Shown piece after piece: positions 1 through 8,511 of a DNA stretch of 64,000 nucleotides. The DNA is from a virus, in the IMG/VR virus record IMGVR_UViG_3300042462_000099, positions 1-64,000 of that record; one strand, 5' to 3'. Made by a program: the position numbers and the translations under genes. Every line of letters begins with the position of its first letter. Position 1 is the first letter of the stretch. A model generated the notes under the pieces. The model saw only the letters and a list, made by a program, of their open reading frames with translations. It was not told the DNA's origin and ran no database searches.

Positions 1-165
1 CCAGATAAGAACTTGTCTACCTTAAGGAAGACCACCACCTAGTGCACGGTTTAGGCCATAACTAGGTGTTGGTTGATACTCATAGTTAACCCCTACCCCA
101 GTGCCCAACTTTTTTCTTAACTTTGGATCAAGTGATGCCATTGCTTCTTCTACTGTAACTGTCAT
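1..165 (-). pseudogene. RecA-like recombinase, 5' end, with in-frame TAA; runs off the window
   Basis: The ATG at 165 overlaps the mazG stop as TAATG. Forty-seven codons are followed by TAA at 24-22, and the same frame stays open to the window edge. Residues 38-47 read LNRALGGGLP and, after the stop, the frame reads GRQVLIW. Together these match the start of a RecA/RadA-type core just ahead of its Walker A, so the product would be a DNA-pairing recombinase. The stop replaces a single residue and the frame is kept. This could be a nonsense mutation, a sequencing or assembly error, or a truncated peptide. The other genes in the window use TAA normally, so codon reassignment is unlikely. Family assignment is moderate because only the N-terminus is visible. 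Confidence 0.55.
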
Positions 166-482
166 TAGAATCTTACTCCATGCTTCTCTGGTCTAGTCTT
201 GTTAAACTTTGTCTTTTCATCAAAAGCATAATCAAGTGAAATCTTAGTATACCCTGCCTCAACCATTCCTGCATAAAGGTCAAGGGTACGAATAAGAATA
301 TCTGCAAATTCTTTAGCAATTTCTTCTTCGCCCTTATCTTTTCTAACAGCCTCAAGCACCTCAACAACTTCTGAGACAATCATCATTAGTTGCTTAGACA
401 CAAATATATCATCAACATCCTGATCCCAGAAACCTTTTTCTATTGCTACTTCATGCAACTTAATTGCTAAATCATCAAACAT
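165..482 (-). CDS. MazG-like nucleotide pyrophosphohydrolase
   Basis: A 105-residue all-alpha protein of the MazG/dUTPase-like superfamily. It would hydrolyse NTPs or dNTPs to monophosphates in the cytoplasm, either cleaning the nucleotide pool or modulating alarmones. The metal-binding pattern is visible: acidic residues in the helix SEVVEVLEAV (about residues 37-46), then EFADILIRTLDL (58-69), the usual ExxE...ExxD arrangement. The length fits single-domain phage MazG proteins. Its start overlaps the end of the polymerase gene by 8 nt, and its stop overlaps the RecA-like start, so all three are probably translationally coupled. The exact substrate cannot be read from sequence. Confidence 0.85.
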   Translation of the reverse strand: MFDDLAIKLHEVAIEKGFWDQDVDDIFVSKQLMMIVSEVVEVLEAVRKDKGEEEIAKEFADILIRTLDLYAGMVEAGYTKISLDYAFDEKTKFNKTRPEKHGVRF

Positions 483-3400
483 TTATATCCTCCAATGTAA
501 CTGTGCCGTCTTTTGTTTTTCCAAAACTGAACTTATAAGACTTTCCTTCTTCAATATGCATATAGGCTTTTGCAAATGATGTTGGAAATACTGTTATGGA
601 ATGCAACTCTCTTGATGTATCTGCCAAAGTTAGCGATGCCATCTTCTTTCCAGTCTTTGTAATCCTTGGTTTAAAAGATACAACAAACATTTCTTCATCA
701 GTGTATGGTAGTTGCTTATAGCCTAAGAACTTAACAAGAGCGTTAGTTGACCCCTTTATCTCATCAGAAGGAACTGCAGAAACAATCCTATTGTCATTAA
801 CAAGAATGAGGTAAGTACGACCAGTCTCAATAGTGGTATTTTCATCATCAAATATGCCGACACTGCCAGTTTTGTCCAAAACTTCAACTCGTGACCATCC
901 TGTTCCTCGCTTAATTGATTTTACCATACCCATAAAAATGTATGATCCTTTTTCTTCAAAGTCAACAATATCCTGAATGAATGCGTAGTAGTGAGAAGGA
1001 ATAGTAATATTAAACTCTGGAAGGTTTAAATACTCATATAGGTTTTCTTTAATCTCTGTATCATTTCTTGGATTATCATTAAATGTTGCTGCGCCGATTG
1101 CATTTAAGGCTTGTAGTGCACGACTATTTACTCCGTTACCTTTGGTAAAGGTAAACTCTTCAAGTTCTTTGTACGAACCAAATGGTCGTGATTCAATATA
1201 TCTTTGACCAATCTTGTCAGATATGAACTTGATAGCACTGAGTCCGAACCGAATGCCCTTACCCTCAATCTTAAAATCAATATCCGAATCGTTAATATGA
1301 GGTAGTTTGATGCTAATCCCCATTCTTTTTGCTTCAATAAGATATTCAGTTCTTGCATCTTTATCCTTTTCATTTTTTAATATTGAGTACATGAACTCTA
1401 GTGGGTAATGATACTTTAACCACGCCGTCCAATACGAGAGCGTAGAATAAGCAACCGCATGAGACTTGTTGAACGAATATCCTGCGTGTGCTTCGAAGTC
1501 ATGCCAAAGATCTTTAGCATCATTAGGCGAAATATAAGCAGATGCACCAGATACGAACCTATCCTTAAAAATGTCAAACTCTTTAGCATCTTTTTTCTTT
1601 CCAATGATCTTTCTAACTTTATCTGCTTCCGACATGGACATTTGTCCAAGGTGTACGCATGCTTGCATAACTTGTTCTTGGTAAAGAATACAGCCATAAG
1701 TGTCCTCCGTAAATTCTTTTAGTATTTGATGGATATATGATATGTTTTTGCGACCATGCTTTCTGTCAACATATTCTTTTCCAATAGTATTCATTGCGCC
1801 TGGACGAACTAAGGCATTAGATGCAGCAAGTTCATCAAGATTTTTTACACCCATTTTAATAAGAAGGTTGGTATATGGCGCTGCTTCACACTGAAACACA
1901 CCCTTTGTAAAACCACTTGATAGCATTTCATAAACATTTGCATCGTCCATCTTAATCTTAAGAAGATCTATTTTCTTTCCATCTCGTTCTTTAATGATAT
2001 CAATAGTGTCTTTTAATACAGATAATGTTTTTAATCCTAATGCATCAATCTTTATAAGCCCGATGCGTTCAGCCTCTTCCATGTCGACACCAACAACAGG
2101 TATACGTTCATCAGACCCAGTAGAAGATCTTGTTTCCAACGGAGCAAACCTAAAAATCGGATCTTTGCTAGTGACCACACCAGCAGCGTGTATGCCAGTA
2201 CCACGAATACGACCACGTAATTGTTCACCATAGACCTCCACCTCTGGATATTTTTCTCTAAACTCTCTTGTTGATTTTGATGTGCAATAATCATCCCATG
2301 AATCAACTGTCTTTAAAACTTTGTTAACATCTGACAATGGTATATTTAATACTCTTGATACATCTCTAACAATTCCTTTTCCAGTAAACTGTAAGAATGT
2401 AGCAATTGATGCAACATGTCGATACTGTCTAACTAAATAATCTTTTACTTCTTCACGACGAGTGTCTTGGATATCAGTGTCAATATCTGGAAAGTCATTG
2501 CGGTCTGGGTTGATAAATCGGAAGAAAAGAAGTTTGTGCTTTATCGGGTCAATGTCAGTAATCCTTAGAGCATAACAAACCAAAGAACCTGCAGCCGAAC
2601 CACGACCTGGGCCTACCATGATCTCTTCCTTTTTAGCCCAGTTAATCATGTTACTCACAACAAGGAAATATGGGGCAAACTTCTTGTCCTTAATAATCTG
2701 CAACTCTTCTTCAAGTCTGTCAAGGTACTCTTGATTTTCTGCCAAACCTCTTTCGACCAAACCTTCCATAGCAATCTTTGCAAGTTCTTTGTCAGGACTC
2801 TTATACTGCACTGGTAGTAAATTTAGTCCTTCTTGTATATCATAGTCTTCTACTGTATCTGCTAATAGGATTGTGTTTGAGTATATGTCAGGTCTGTCTA
2901 TCCCCTGCGATTCCATCGCTGCCTTCATCTCTTCATAAGATAAAAGATGGATGTCAAACTTATTAAAAGTTATCTGACGGTCTTCGCCATAAAGATAGTC
3001 AAGTCTCTTCATCATGTCTGGCTGCTTCTTGGACTTATCATATGTTGTATCTTTTTGAATCTTTGCATGAGTATTCATAAGAAGTTTAAATTCTTGAATC
3101 TCTATCTGAGACTTATCTGCATGGTGACAGTCTGGAGTCACAATAGCCTTAATTCCAAACTCATCTGCTAAATCAAGAAGATGCTTATTAATATGAGGTT
3201 CGTTATGCGGCATTACCTCAATATAATAGTCTTGACCAAATCGTTCTTGGAACCAGGATATATATTTCTTTGCAAGTGCAAACTCTTCTTCTTCAAGTGC
3301 TTTAACCAAAACACTGCTTGGACAAGCAGAAGAAACAATAATACCTTCTTTATACTTATCTAATATTTCAAAATCAAATCGTGGCTTCTTAAAGAAACCA

Positions 3401-3747
3401 TCTGTCCAAGATAGTTCACTAATCTTGTTTAAGTTTTCTAAACCAATTTTATTCTTGGCTAGAAGGATAATGTGGTTGTAGACAAGATCTTGCTGACCTT
3501 CTCTTTCAGACTTATCTCTTGTATCAGATATGTCTGCACACATATATCCTTCTAGACCGAGAATCGGCTTAATGCCCTTTGCTTTTGCAACTCGGTACAG
3601 TTCCCGATGCCCAGACAATGTTCCGTGATCAGTGATAGCCAATGCTGGCATACCAAGACCAACTGCTCGGTCTACTAATTCTTCTGGAGTAGCAATCCCA
3701 TCAAACAAACTAAAATGGGTATGGACATGTAAGCCTACGTAGTTCAT
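475..3747 (-). CDS. dnaE: DNA polymerase III alpha subunit (DnaE-type replicase)
   Basis: A 1090-residue C-family replicative polymerase, slightly shorter than cellular DnaE. The N-terminal PHP domain has the metal-binding pattern HVHTHFS (residues 7-13) and TDHGT (39-43). The palm carries GPGRGSAAGS (379-388) and the catalytic aspartates in PDIDTD (420-425). The third acid is D568 in IKIDALGL. The HhH region is near 833-870, and OB-fold-like beta regions follow at about 935-1000 and 1003-1090. The ATG at 3747 lies 1 nt after the SSB stop, with no strong Shine-Dalgarno, so coupling to ssb is likely. It implies a phage-encoded replisome together with the helicase and primase upstream. No separate exonuclease domain is evident; the intact-looking PHP histidines could provide proofreading, as in actinobacterial DnaE1 (inference). 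Confidence 0.96.
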   Translation of the reverse strand: MNYVGLHVHTHFSLFDGIATPEELVDRAVGLGMPALAITDHGTLSGHRELYRVAKAKGIKPILGLEGYMCADISDTRDKSEREGQQDLVYNHIILLAKNKIGLENLNKISELSWTDGFFKKPRFDFEILDKYKEGIIVSSACPSSVLVKALEEEEFALAKKYISWFQERFGQDYYIEVMPHNEPHINKHLLDLADEFGIKAIVTPDCHHADKSQIEIQEFKLLMNTHAKIQKDTTYDKSKKQPDMMKRLDYLYGEDRQITFNKFDIHLLSYEEMKAAMESQGIDRPDIYSNTILLADTVEDYDIQEGLNLLPVQYKSPDKELAKIAMEGLVERGLAENQEYLDRLEEELQIIKDKKFAPYFLVVSNMINWAKKEEIMVGPGRGSAAGSLVCYALRITDIDPIKHKLLFFRFINPDRNDFPDIDTDIQDTRREEVKDYLVRQYRHVASIATFLQFTGKGIVRDVSRVLNIPLSDVNKVLKTVDSWDDYCTSKSTREFREKYPEVEVYGEQLRGRIRGTGIHAAGVVTSKDPIFRFAPLETRSSTGSDERIPVVGVDMEEAERIGLIKIDALGLKTLSVLKDTIDIIKERDGKKIDLLKIKMDDANVYEMLSSGFTKGVFQCEAAPYTNLLIKMGVKNLDELAASNALVRPGAMNTIGKEYVDRKHGRKNISYIHQILKEFTEDTYGCILYQEQVMQACVHLGQMSMSEADKVRKIIGKKKDAKEFDIFKDRFVSGASAYISPNDAKDLWHDFEAHAGYSFNKSHAVAYSTLSYWTAWLKYHYPLEFMYSILKNEKDKDARTEYLIEAKRMGISIKLPHINDSDIDFKIEGKGIRFGLSAIKFISDKIGQRYIESRPFGSYKELEEFTFTKGNGVNSRALQALNAIGAATFNDNPRNDTEIKENLYEYLNLPEFNITIPSHYYAFIQDIVDFEEKGSYIFMGMVKSIKRGTGWSRVEVLDKTGSVGIFDDENTTIETGRTYLILVNDNRIVSAVPSDEIKGSTNALVKFLGYKQLPYTDEEMFVVSFKPRITKTGKKMASLTLADTSRELHSITVFPTSFAKAYMHIEEGKSYKFSFGKTKDGTVTLEDINV

Positions 3748-3748
3748 A

Positions 3749-4405
3749 TTACCAATCAGCGTTGGTTGATGAAGTTACAGATGGACTATCAAAGCCCAAA
3801 TAGAAGGCTTCTTGTTCAGCATAAGGAATCTTCTTTAGTGCTGACTCAAGAGGATAAGGCTCAACTGTTCCCCAGTTAAATGGTTCCTTATCTGGTGCTG
3901 ATGGAATCAATGTGTAATTTGTTTCAGTTCCCTGACCATTACGCTTTAACTTCCATAGTACATTTGAGATGCTTCCTGTTTCAAGAGCATACTCACGAAT
4001 TGTATTAAATGATGACTGCTTGCTGATACCCATTGACCAGATTGCAACATATGGTGCTTCGATACCGTCATCTACAAGAACGTTACAATAGAAACGAAGA
4101 CGACCTCTCCAGCCAGCCTTTGGATCTTTACGGTGCATTTCTTCTGCCCAGTCACGTCCTTCTGTGTCCATAGTATCTACAGCCTTGCGCTTATAGTCCT
4201 TTGGATTAACGTGCTCCTTAACAACTAGTGCAAGTCCGCGCTTTTCATTATAGTTTGCAGAGTCCTCATCAAGTTCTTCAATGAATCGGATCTTTACTGA
4301 TTGGCCGTCGGCAAGTTTAAGCCACTTTACCTTTGGTCCTGACTCGTCATACTTTGGCTTGTCGAGCAGGGCATTGATTGCTTTTAGTCCCTTTACTACG
4401 CTCAT
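3749..4405 (-). CDS. Probable single-stranded DNA-binding protein
   Basis: A 218-residue protein between primase and polymerase. It resembles phage SSB-like proteins: an N-terminal segment with WLKLADGQSVKIRFI (about 29-43), a beta-rich core, basic stretches, and a C-terminus ending in S/T/N/D residues and a final Trp. It would coat ssDNA at the fork and contact replisome partners. A strong Shine-Dalgarno (AAGGAG) sits 7 nt upstream of the ATG at 4405, and a promoter-like TGCTAAACT lies about 30 nt upstream. No catalytic motifs are visible. The call rests on position and general similarity, so other DNA-binding roles are possible. Confidence 0.5.
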   Translation of the reverse strand: MSVVKGLKAINALLDKPKYDESGPKVKWLKLADGQSVKIRFIEELDEDSANYNEKRGLALVVKEHVNPKDYKRKAVDTMDTEGRDWAEEMHRKDPKAGWRGRLRFYCNVLVDDGIEAPYVAIWSMGISKQSSFNTIREYALETGSISNVLWKLKRNGQGTETNYTLIPSAPDKEPFNWGTVEPYPLESALKKIPYAEQEAFYLGFDSPSVTSSTNADW

Positions 4406-4430
4406 ATTATTTCTCCTTTGTGTTGTTGTA

Positions 4431-5375
4431 TTAGTTTAGCATAAGTGATATGGAGTTGTCAAATCGAAACTCTAAGTTTTTTATTGATTCATCATCCATA
4501 TCACCTATGTCTTTATATTTGCTATTAAGTTGTATAACGGAAACACGAGATCCAAGTTTTTCAATTATCCTGTCTTTCATATTTCCTCCTGCTTCATCGT
4601 TATCAGCAACAACAATAATGTTATTGAAATACTTCTGAAGCAATTCTATTTGTGAGTTTGATACGTTAGCGCCAAGGGTAGCAACGGCTGGTAGACCAAC
4701 TTGGTCAAGCCTCATAACATCAAAAGATGATTCTACCACATAGACTCTATCTGCTGTCTTGACTCTGTGTAAATTAAATAATGTTTTTGATTTTGGAAGT
4801 CCTGGAGTATTTTTAAATTCTTTGCCTTCGATTGATCTGCCAACAAAACCTAAAGCAATTCCATCTGGGCTATGTACTGGAACAGTTACCATATCTTGTT
4901 TTTCTGAATAGCCTAAAGAAAATTTTAATGCTGACTCTTTAGTAATTTTCCTATAGTTAAAATAATCTTTTGCTCTATCTGATGCTGCAAGGTTATTGTA
5001 AAGTCTTTTTAAAACTAGTTCGTCAAACTGTTTAAACTCTTCTTTTTTAATTAGTGTCTTGTCTATTTCAGAGATAATACTTCCTATTTTTTCTTTGCTC
5101 TTTATAAAACGAGCAGCCTCAAAATATGTTCTTCCAGATGTATGCATTACAAGTTCAATTAAGTCTGCAGATTTTTGACAAGAAAAACAGAAAAACATTC
5201 CGCTATCTTTTTGAACTTCTCCTGCTGGTGTTCTATGGTTATTATGAAATGGACAGAATATTATAAAGTCTGCATCAAGTTCAGACTCAACGTCTACACC
5301 CGATCCTGCGAGAACTCTTCTAACTTGCTCTTGACTGTATAAATCGCCTTTGACCCGTCTATTCCTTCTATCCAT
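4431..5375 (-). CDS. DnaG-like DNA primase
   Basis: A 314-residue primase that would lay RNA primers for the phage replicase. The N-terminal zinc-binding domain has C41-P-F-H44 and C63-F-S-C66, the CHC2 arrangement. A TOPRIM domain follows, with the glutamate motif VVESSFDVM (E215) and the acidic motif VADNDEAGG (D258, D260). The C-terminal helicase-binding domain of bacterial DnaG is absent, as in many phage primases. The ATG at 5375 has a GGGAAGAAG ribosome site; no other ATG, GTG or TTG start occurs before the conserved region. The first 27 codons therefore overlap the upstream gene by 82 nt in another frame. Confidence 0.93.
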   Translation of the reverse strand: MDRRNRRVKGDLYSQEQVRRVLAGSGVDVESELDADFIIFCPFHNNHRTPAGEVQKDSGMFFCFSCQKSADLIELVMHTSGRTYFEAARFIKSKEKIGSIISEIDKTLIKKEEFKQFDELVLKRLYNNLAASDRAKDYFNYRKITKESALKFSLGYSEKQDMVTVPVHSPDGIALGFVGRSIEGKEFKNTPGLPKSKTLFNLHRVKTADRVYVVESSFDVMRLDQVGLPAVATLGANVSNSQIELLQKYFNNIIVVADNDEAGGNMKDRIIEKLGSRVSVIQLNSKYKDIGDMDDESIKNLEFRFDNSISLMLN

Positions 5376-5620
5376 TCGCTTTGTCTTCTTCCCGTGTATA
5401 CTCCGTGTATTGATATCTCAAATTCAAAATACTTCTTGTTCTCATTATAGTCTATCGTAAAATCTATGTCTATGTCAAGCCTTGGCACATATCCGCTAAG
5501 TCTCATTTCCAAGATTATTAGTCTTTTATACTCAGCCCTAAGTCTACCTATGGCAGATTCATCATGGATGATTCCGCTAAGGTTGAACCTTTTAATCGCC
5601 TTGTGGTGATAGTTTGACAT
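5294..5620 (-). CDS. Uncharacterised protein overlapping primase
   Basis: A 108-residue protein not recognised as any family. It has a basic, helical N-terminus, a central beta-rich acidic part (LDIDIDFTIDYNENKKYFEF) and a charged C-terminus. It lies between helicase and primase and its 3' end overlaps the primase reading frame by 82 nt, so it is probably a replication accessory factor (inference). A TATAAT hexamer on the minus strand at 5631-5626 is only 5 nt from the ATG, which would allow a leaderless start. Both overlapping frames look real: the primase has no later start, and this frame has a plausible compact fold. Confidence 0.55.
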   Translation of the reverse strand: MSNYHHKAIKRFNLSGIIHDESAIGRLRAEYKRLIILEMRLSGYVPRLDIDIDFTIDYNENKKYFEFEISIHGVYTGRRQSEWIEGIDGSKAIYTVKSKLEEFSQDRV

Positions 5621-5632
5621 ATCATATTATAA

Positions 5633-6853
5633 CTACTTATCTTCAAAATCTTTATATCTATAGTATCCCTTGTCAAAATCGCACTGAACAAGGAAGTCTC
5701 CCATAAATCCATTACGGTTCTTTCTAAAAGCGCATTCAATAATATCACTATTATTACCACGGCCTAGAGCAAGCACCCAGTCAGCATCGTAGGCAATCTG
5801 TCTAGACCAAGCAGTCTGACCCAGTGTAGGTACCGTAGAAAGATCGTTAACGTCATCTGGTGTAGCAGACGAGATAGCAATAATAGGAACTTCTTCGCCA
5901 ATAGCCATTAGTTTAAGTTCTCTTGAAAGGTTCTTCATTCGTACCGTTTCATTATCTGACTTCTGATTAGGAGCCATCAATTGTAAATAGTCGACAATTA
6001 CAAAGTCTGGCTTGTACTGATCAATCTTTCCACGAAGGACTGAAGGGTTGATTTCTCCACCTTGATCATTTGAGATAATATGAAACTCTGGCTTACCTTG
6101 TAGATTCTTTGCATGCCATTCTTTCAGCATATCCATTTCAATCTCGCCATTACTCAACTTTCTATGAGACCAACGCCCTTCTCCCATGATAGTAAATACA
6201 CGGTTACGGACTTCTGTCTCTGACATCTCAAGAGAGATTACAAGGGGTGTCTTACCCTGTTTCCAGGCCTGTACAGCGAAGTACAGGGCTAACCAAGACT
6301 TTCCTATACCTGGGTATGCTAAGAAGACTCCTAACTGACCTGGCATAATTCCAGACGGTAGGTAGTTGTCAAATCCTGGTAGACCAGTCTTGATACCAAT
6401 GTGACCTAGTTCTTGCTGCTTTTTAACATTTTCAAAGTAGGCAATAGCAGACTCCAAGTCCGTAACATCAATATCACGAATAGCAGAAGTATTTTTCTTT
6501 AACTCCGATGTCTGTGTAATTAAATCATTAAGAGCAATTGTTCCTTGACCATTTTGAACATTTCCTGCTGCTGATCTTAAAATATCTTTTAGGCTATCTG
6601 TTAAGTATTCTCCTTGCAACTCTTCAAGGTGGTGTTTAGTTGCTCCAATATTTGCTACAGGAGAGAAGTCTCTAAACTTTTCTGTAACAAGTTCTGCTGG
6701 TGGAAGGGTTGAGTTGTTCTCAAAATAGAGTCGTATAAAATTCCAAATGTCTCCGTGAGTTCTCAGAAGGTTATCTACGTTTGCTTGTAGCAGTACATGG
6801 ATTTGTTTATCCTGAAGAACTGCTGTTATAAGTTTAGCCTCTGTATTATTCAC
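5633..6853 (-). CDS. DnaB-like replicative DNA helicase
   Basis: A 406-residue RecA-fold helicase of the DnaB/gp4 family that would unwind the fork and recruit the primase. The N-terminal helical domain (about 1-130) is followed by a linker and the ATPase core. Walker A is AYPGIGKSW (179-187). ISLEMSETEVRNR (206-218) is the typical DnaB motif. Walker B is FVIVDYLQLM (284-293), with D288. The Q/S motif IAISSA follows at about 325-330. The length is a little below bacterial DnaB (about 450-470). Its start overlaps the preceding small gene by 8 nt. Confidence 0.93.
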   Translation of the reverse strand: MNNTEAKLITAVLQDKQIHVLLQANVDNLLRTHGDIWNFIRLYFENNSTLPPAELVTEKFRDFSPVANIGATKHHLEELQGEYLTDSLKDILRSAAGNVQNGQGTIALNDLITQTSELKKNTSAIRDIDVTDLESAIAYFENVKKQQELGHIGIKTGLPGFDNYLPSGIMPGQLGVFLAYPGIGKSWLALYFAVQAWKQGKTPLVISLEMSETEVRNRVFTIMGEGRWSHRKLSNGEIEMDMLKEWHAKNLQGKPEFHIISNDQGGEINPSVLRGKIDQYKPDFVIVDYLQLMAPNQKSDNETVRMKNLSRELKLMAIGEEVPIIAISSATPDDVNDLSTVPTLGQTAWSRQIAYDADWVLALGRGNNSDIIECAFRKNRNGFMGDFLVQCDFDKGYYRYKDFEDK

Positions 6854-7154
6854 TTAGCCACTCCTTTGCCATCCGTCTACGCTCTTCTCTTTCTTCATCG
6901 TCTCTTTTTTTATCTTTTTGTGCCTGTAATATTTTCTCTGCATTGTACGCAAAGTAATTCCAAGATGGGTGCTCTGCAACTTTAAAATAGTACTCAAGTA
7001 TATCGTAGCATCCAGAGATACCGTATGATTCTACAAGAGCGTCTGAAGCCCATTGCTCTACATTTAAATTAAGTGATGGCTTTTGCTCATACCTTGCAGT
7101 ATGGAACTTGCTGTAGCGTGAAAGCAAAGCCATTCGGTCTTTGCGTTCGGCCAT
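6846..7154 (-). CDS. Small protein upstream of helicase, possible loader
   Basis: A 102-residue, mostly helical protein ending in a highly charged, probably coiled-coil segment (about 70-100, many K/R/E/D). It is not recognised. It is coupled to the helicase by an 8-nt overlap, and its own ATG overlaps the preceding stop as TAATG. Small charged proteins directly upstream of phage replicative helicases are sometimes helicase loaders, but nothing in the sequence proves that here. Confidence 0.6.
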   Translation of the reverse strand: MAERKDRMALLSRYSKFHTARYEQKPSLNLNVEQWASDALVESYGISGCYDILEYYFKVAEHPSWNYFAYNAEKILQAQKDKKRDDEEREERRRMAKEWLSE

Positions 7155-7360
7155 TACTTTTCGTCTGCCTCCGCTTGGGCTTCAACAATCTTTGCAGTTA
7201 GTTTGTCTTCAACAAACTTATAAACTCTTTCAAAAGCCTGATCTGTATTTTCTCCATCACGCTTGCTATCAATGATTCCAAGATCCAGCCTCAAAGACTG
7301 AAAATTTCCAAGATTTAATGTATACCCCAGCGTTACTGATACTTTCGTTTCTTCTGCCAT
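7154..7360 (-). CDS. Conserved-looking small beta protein
   Basis: A 68-residue protein whose true start is the ATG at 7360, preceded by a strong GGAGGGG site. The longer open frame to 7447 lacks a site and runs into the neighbour. It has a beta-strand N-terminus (KVSVTLGYTLNLGNFQSLRL) and an acidic helical C-terminus rich in A/E/D/K. No family is recognised. Its place among replication genes suggests a replisome accessory or nucleic-acid-binding role (inference). Confidence 0.65.
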   Translation of the reverse strand: MAEETKVSVTLGYTLNLGNFQSLRLDLGIIDSKRDGENTDQAFERVYKFVEDKLTAKIVEAQAEADEK

Positions 7361-7376
7361 TACCCCTCCAAGGGAC

Positions 7377-7922
7377 TTAGTTAATAGATTCATTCCAAAT
7401 CGGAATGTATCGTCCATCTTCTGTTCTCGTATATGTAAGTATACCATCGCCCATTCTGCGTGTCAACTCTTGTTTTGTTGGCGTGATATCGTTTGTTATT
7501 AAATTATCTTTTCTTGGTCTTCCAATATGGTGAGTTGCAAGTATATCACGTATCTCTCTTACTTGCGATTCTGAGTAGTATGATCGTACTTGCCATCCTC
7601 TATCCCCGCCTTTTTGAGATCCCGTTGGAAATGGAATGACTCCCCGTTTCATTAGTGATGGCATATATTTTTTATGACGATTAACTAAATCAGCAGTCTG
7701 GCCTACTGTATATGCTCTTTCTCTTTTATTTTTAAAATCATTAATTAAACAACTTTCAATCTGATCTTTTGTAATATTATAAACAGACATTATTCCGTTA
7801 GATTGATTATAATGATGTACACGAACAAGGCATCCGTTTAAAAACCATACCTTCTTACTTCCAGGTATTACAGGGAGGAGATTGTACCCTTCGCTCTGAG
7901 TTGTTCCTTTTTTAGTAGCCAT
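7377..7922 (-). CDS. MerR-like winged-helix DNA-binding protein
   Basis: A 181-residue protein. Residues about 69-130 look like a MerR/excisionase-type DNA-binding domain: a helix-turn-helix in AYTVGQTADLVNRHKKYMPS, a wing with GVIPFPTGSQKGGDRGWQVR, then the SESQVREIRDIL helix. An AT-hook-like GRPRK follows (about 138-142). The N-terminal half is a beta-rich segment not recognised. It could be a transcription regulator or a recombination or replication accessory factor. Its first 55 nt overlap the end of the zinc-ribbon gene in another frame, suggesting coupled expression. Confidence 0.6.
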   Translation of the reverse strand: MATKKGTTQSEGYNLLPVIPGSKKVWFLNGCLVRVHHYNQSNGIMSVYNITKDQIESCLINDFKNKRERAYTVGQTADLVNRHKKYMPSLMKRGVIPFPTGSQKGGDRGWQVRSYYSESQVREIRDILATHHIGRPRKDNLITNDITPTKQELTRRMGDGILTYTRTEDGRYIPIWNESIN

Positions 7923-8059
7923 CTTCCCTCTTCCGAATTGTTAGGTGGATTAAAAAATTTTCTATTACCACACAAAACACAATAGACTTCAAGATGATTG
8001 ATTGCACTATATATCCTGTCTATAAACATTCTGCCAGAGCACTTGTTGCATTTGATCAT
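7868..8059 (-). CDS. Small zinc-ribbon protein
   Basis: A 63-residue protein with two CxxC knuckles, CNKC (residues 4-7) and CVLC (about 27-30), which together would bind one zinc ion. The C-terminal half is basic. Such proteins bind nucleic acid or a polymerase partner, but the target is unknown. The ATG overlaps the stop of the structural gene to the right as TAATG, so it is the junction between the virion block and the replication block. Confidence 0.65.
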   Translation of the reverse strand: MIKCNKCSGRMFIDRIYSAINHLEVYCVLCGNRKFFNPPNNSEEGRWLLKKEQLRAKGTISSL

Positions 8060-8496
8060 TATGAAGGTATGCCAACTGCTATTATATTAATCCCAACCGA
8101 TACTTCTCCTGCCGAGTTAAACTTTACAATACCCTCTACGCCTGTAGTAGTTATTGCTTTAATTACAACCGTAACATTTTTGCCAGCGGTTGTATCTTTA
8201 ATTGTTACTGGTGTCGCAGTTACAATTGGTGCATAAGCAAAACCAACTCCAAATGGATATGTCCATGACTTTTCTTCGCCTGCAATGATTGAAGTAGAAC
8301 TAACGATTTCTTTATACCCTCCAACAATACGGGCTTCTGAGGTTTTTCTACTTTGAGGCCCCGCTGTTGTTGTATCTACAGTGACATATTTGTTTGCTGA
8401 TGTTGAGGCACTTTTTTGCAACTGAATAATTGCCTGAGCCATATCATAAATATATGCAACGTCTAATGGCTGTCCTTTATCTGGAACTGATATCAT
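8059..8496 (-). CDS. Tail-tip or decoration protein, C-terminal beta domain
   Basis: A 145-residue protein at the end of the tail-gene series. The N-terminus is helical (about 10-30). The C-terminal two thirds is beta-rich, with WTYPFGVGFAYAPIVTATPV (about 78-97) resembling the lectin-like beta domains found on phage tail fibres. It is transcribed from a promoter placed for a leaderless mRNA (TGGTATAAT, 6 nt from the ATG). Virion role inferred from position. Confidence 0.55.
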   Translation of the reverse strand: MISVPDKGQPLDVAYIYDMAQAIIQLQKSASTSANKYVTVDTTTAGPQSRKTSEARIVGGYKEIVSSTSIIAGEEKSWTYPFGVGFAYAPIVTATPVTIKDTTAGKNVTVVIKAITTTGVEGIVKFNSAGEVSVGINIIAVGIPS

Positions 8497-8502
8497 AATA
8501 TA

Positions 8503-8511
8503 ATTATACCA
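8503..8511 (-). promoter_or_regulatory. Extended -10 promoter, leaderless position
   Basis: Minus-strand TGGTATAAT overlapping the stop codon of the upstream gene. Six nt separate it from the ATG at 8496, so transcription would start at or next to the start codon. Confidence 0.65.

Noticed and set aside
1-165. Stop-codon reassignment (TAA as sense)
   Set aside because: TAA ends many other genes in the window at the expected places, so the in-frame TAA in the RecA-like gene is an exception.
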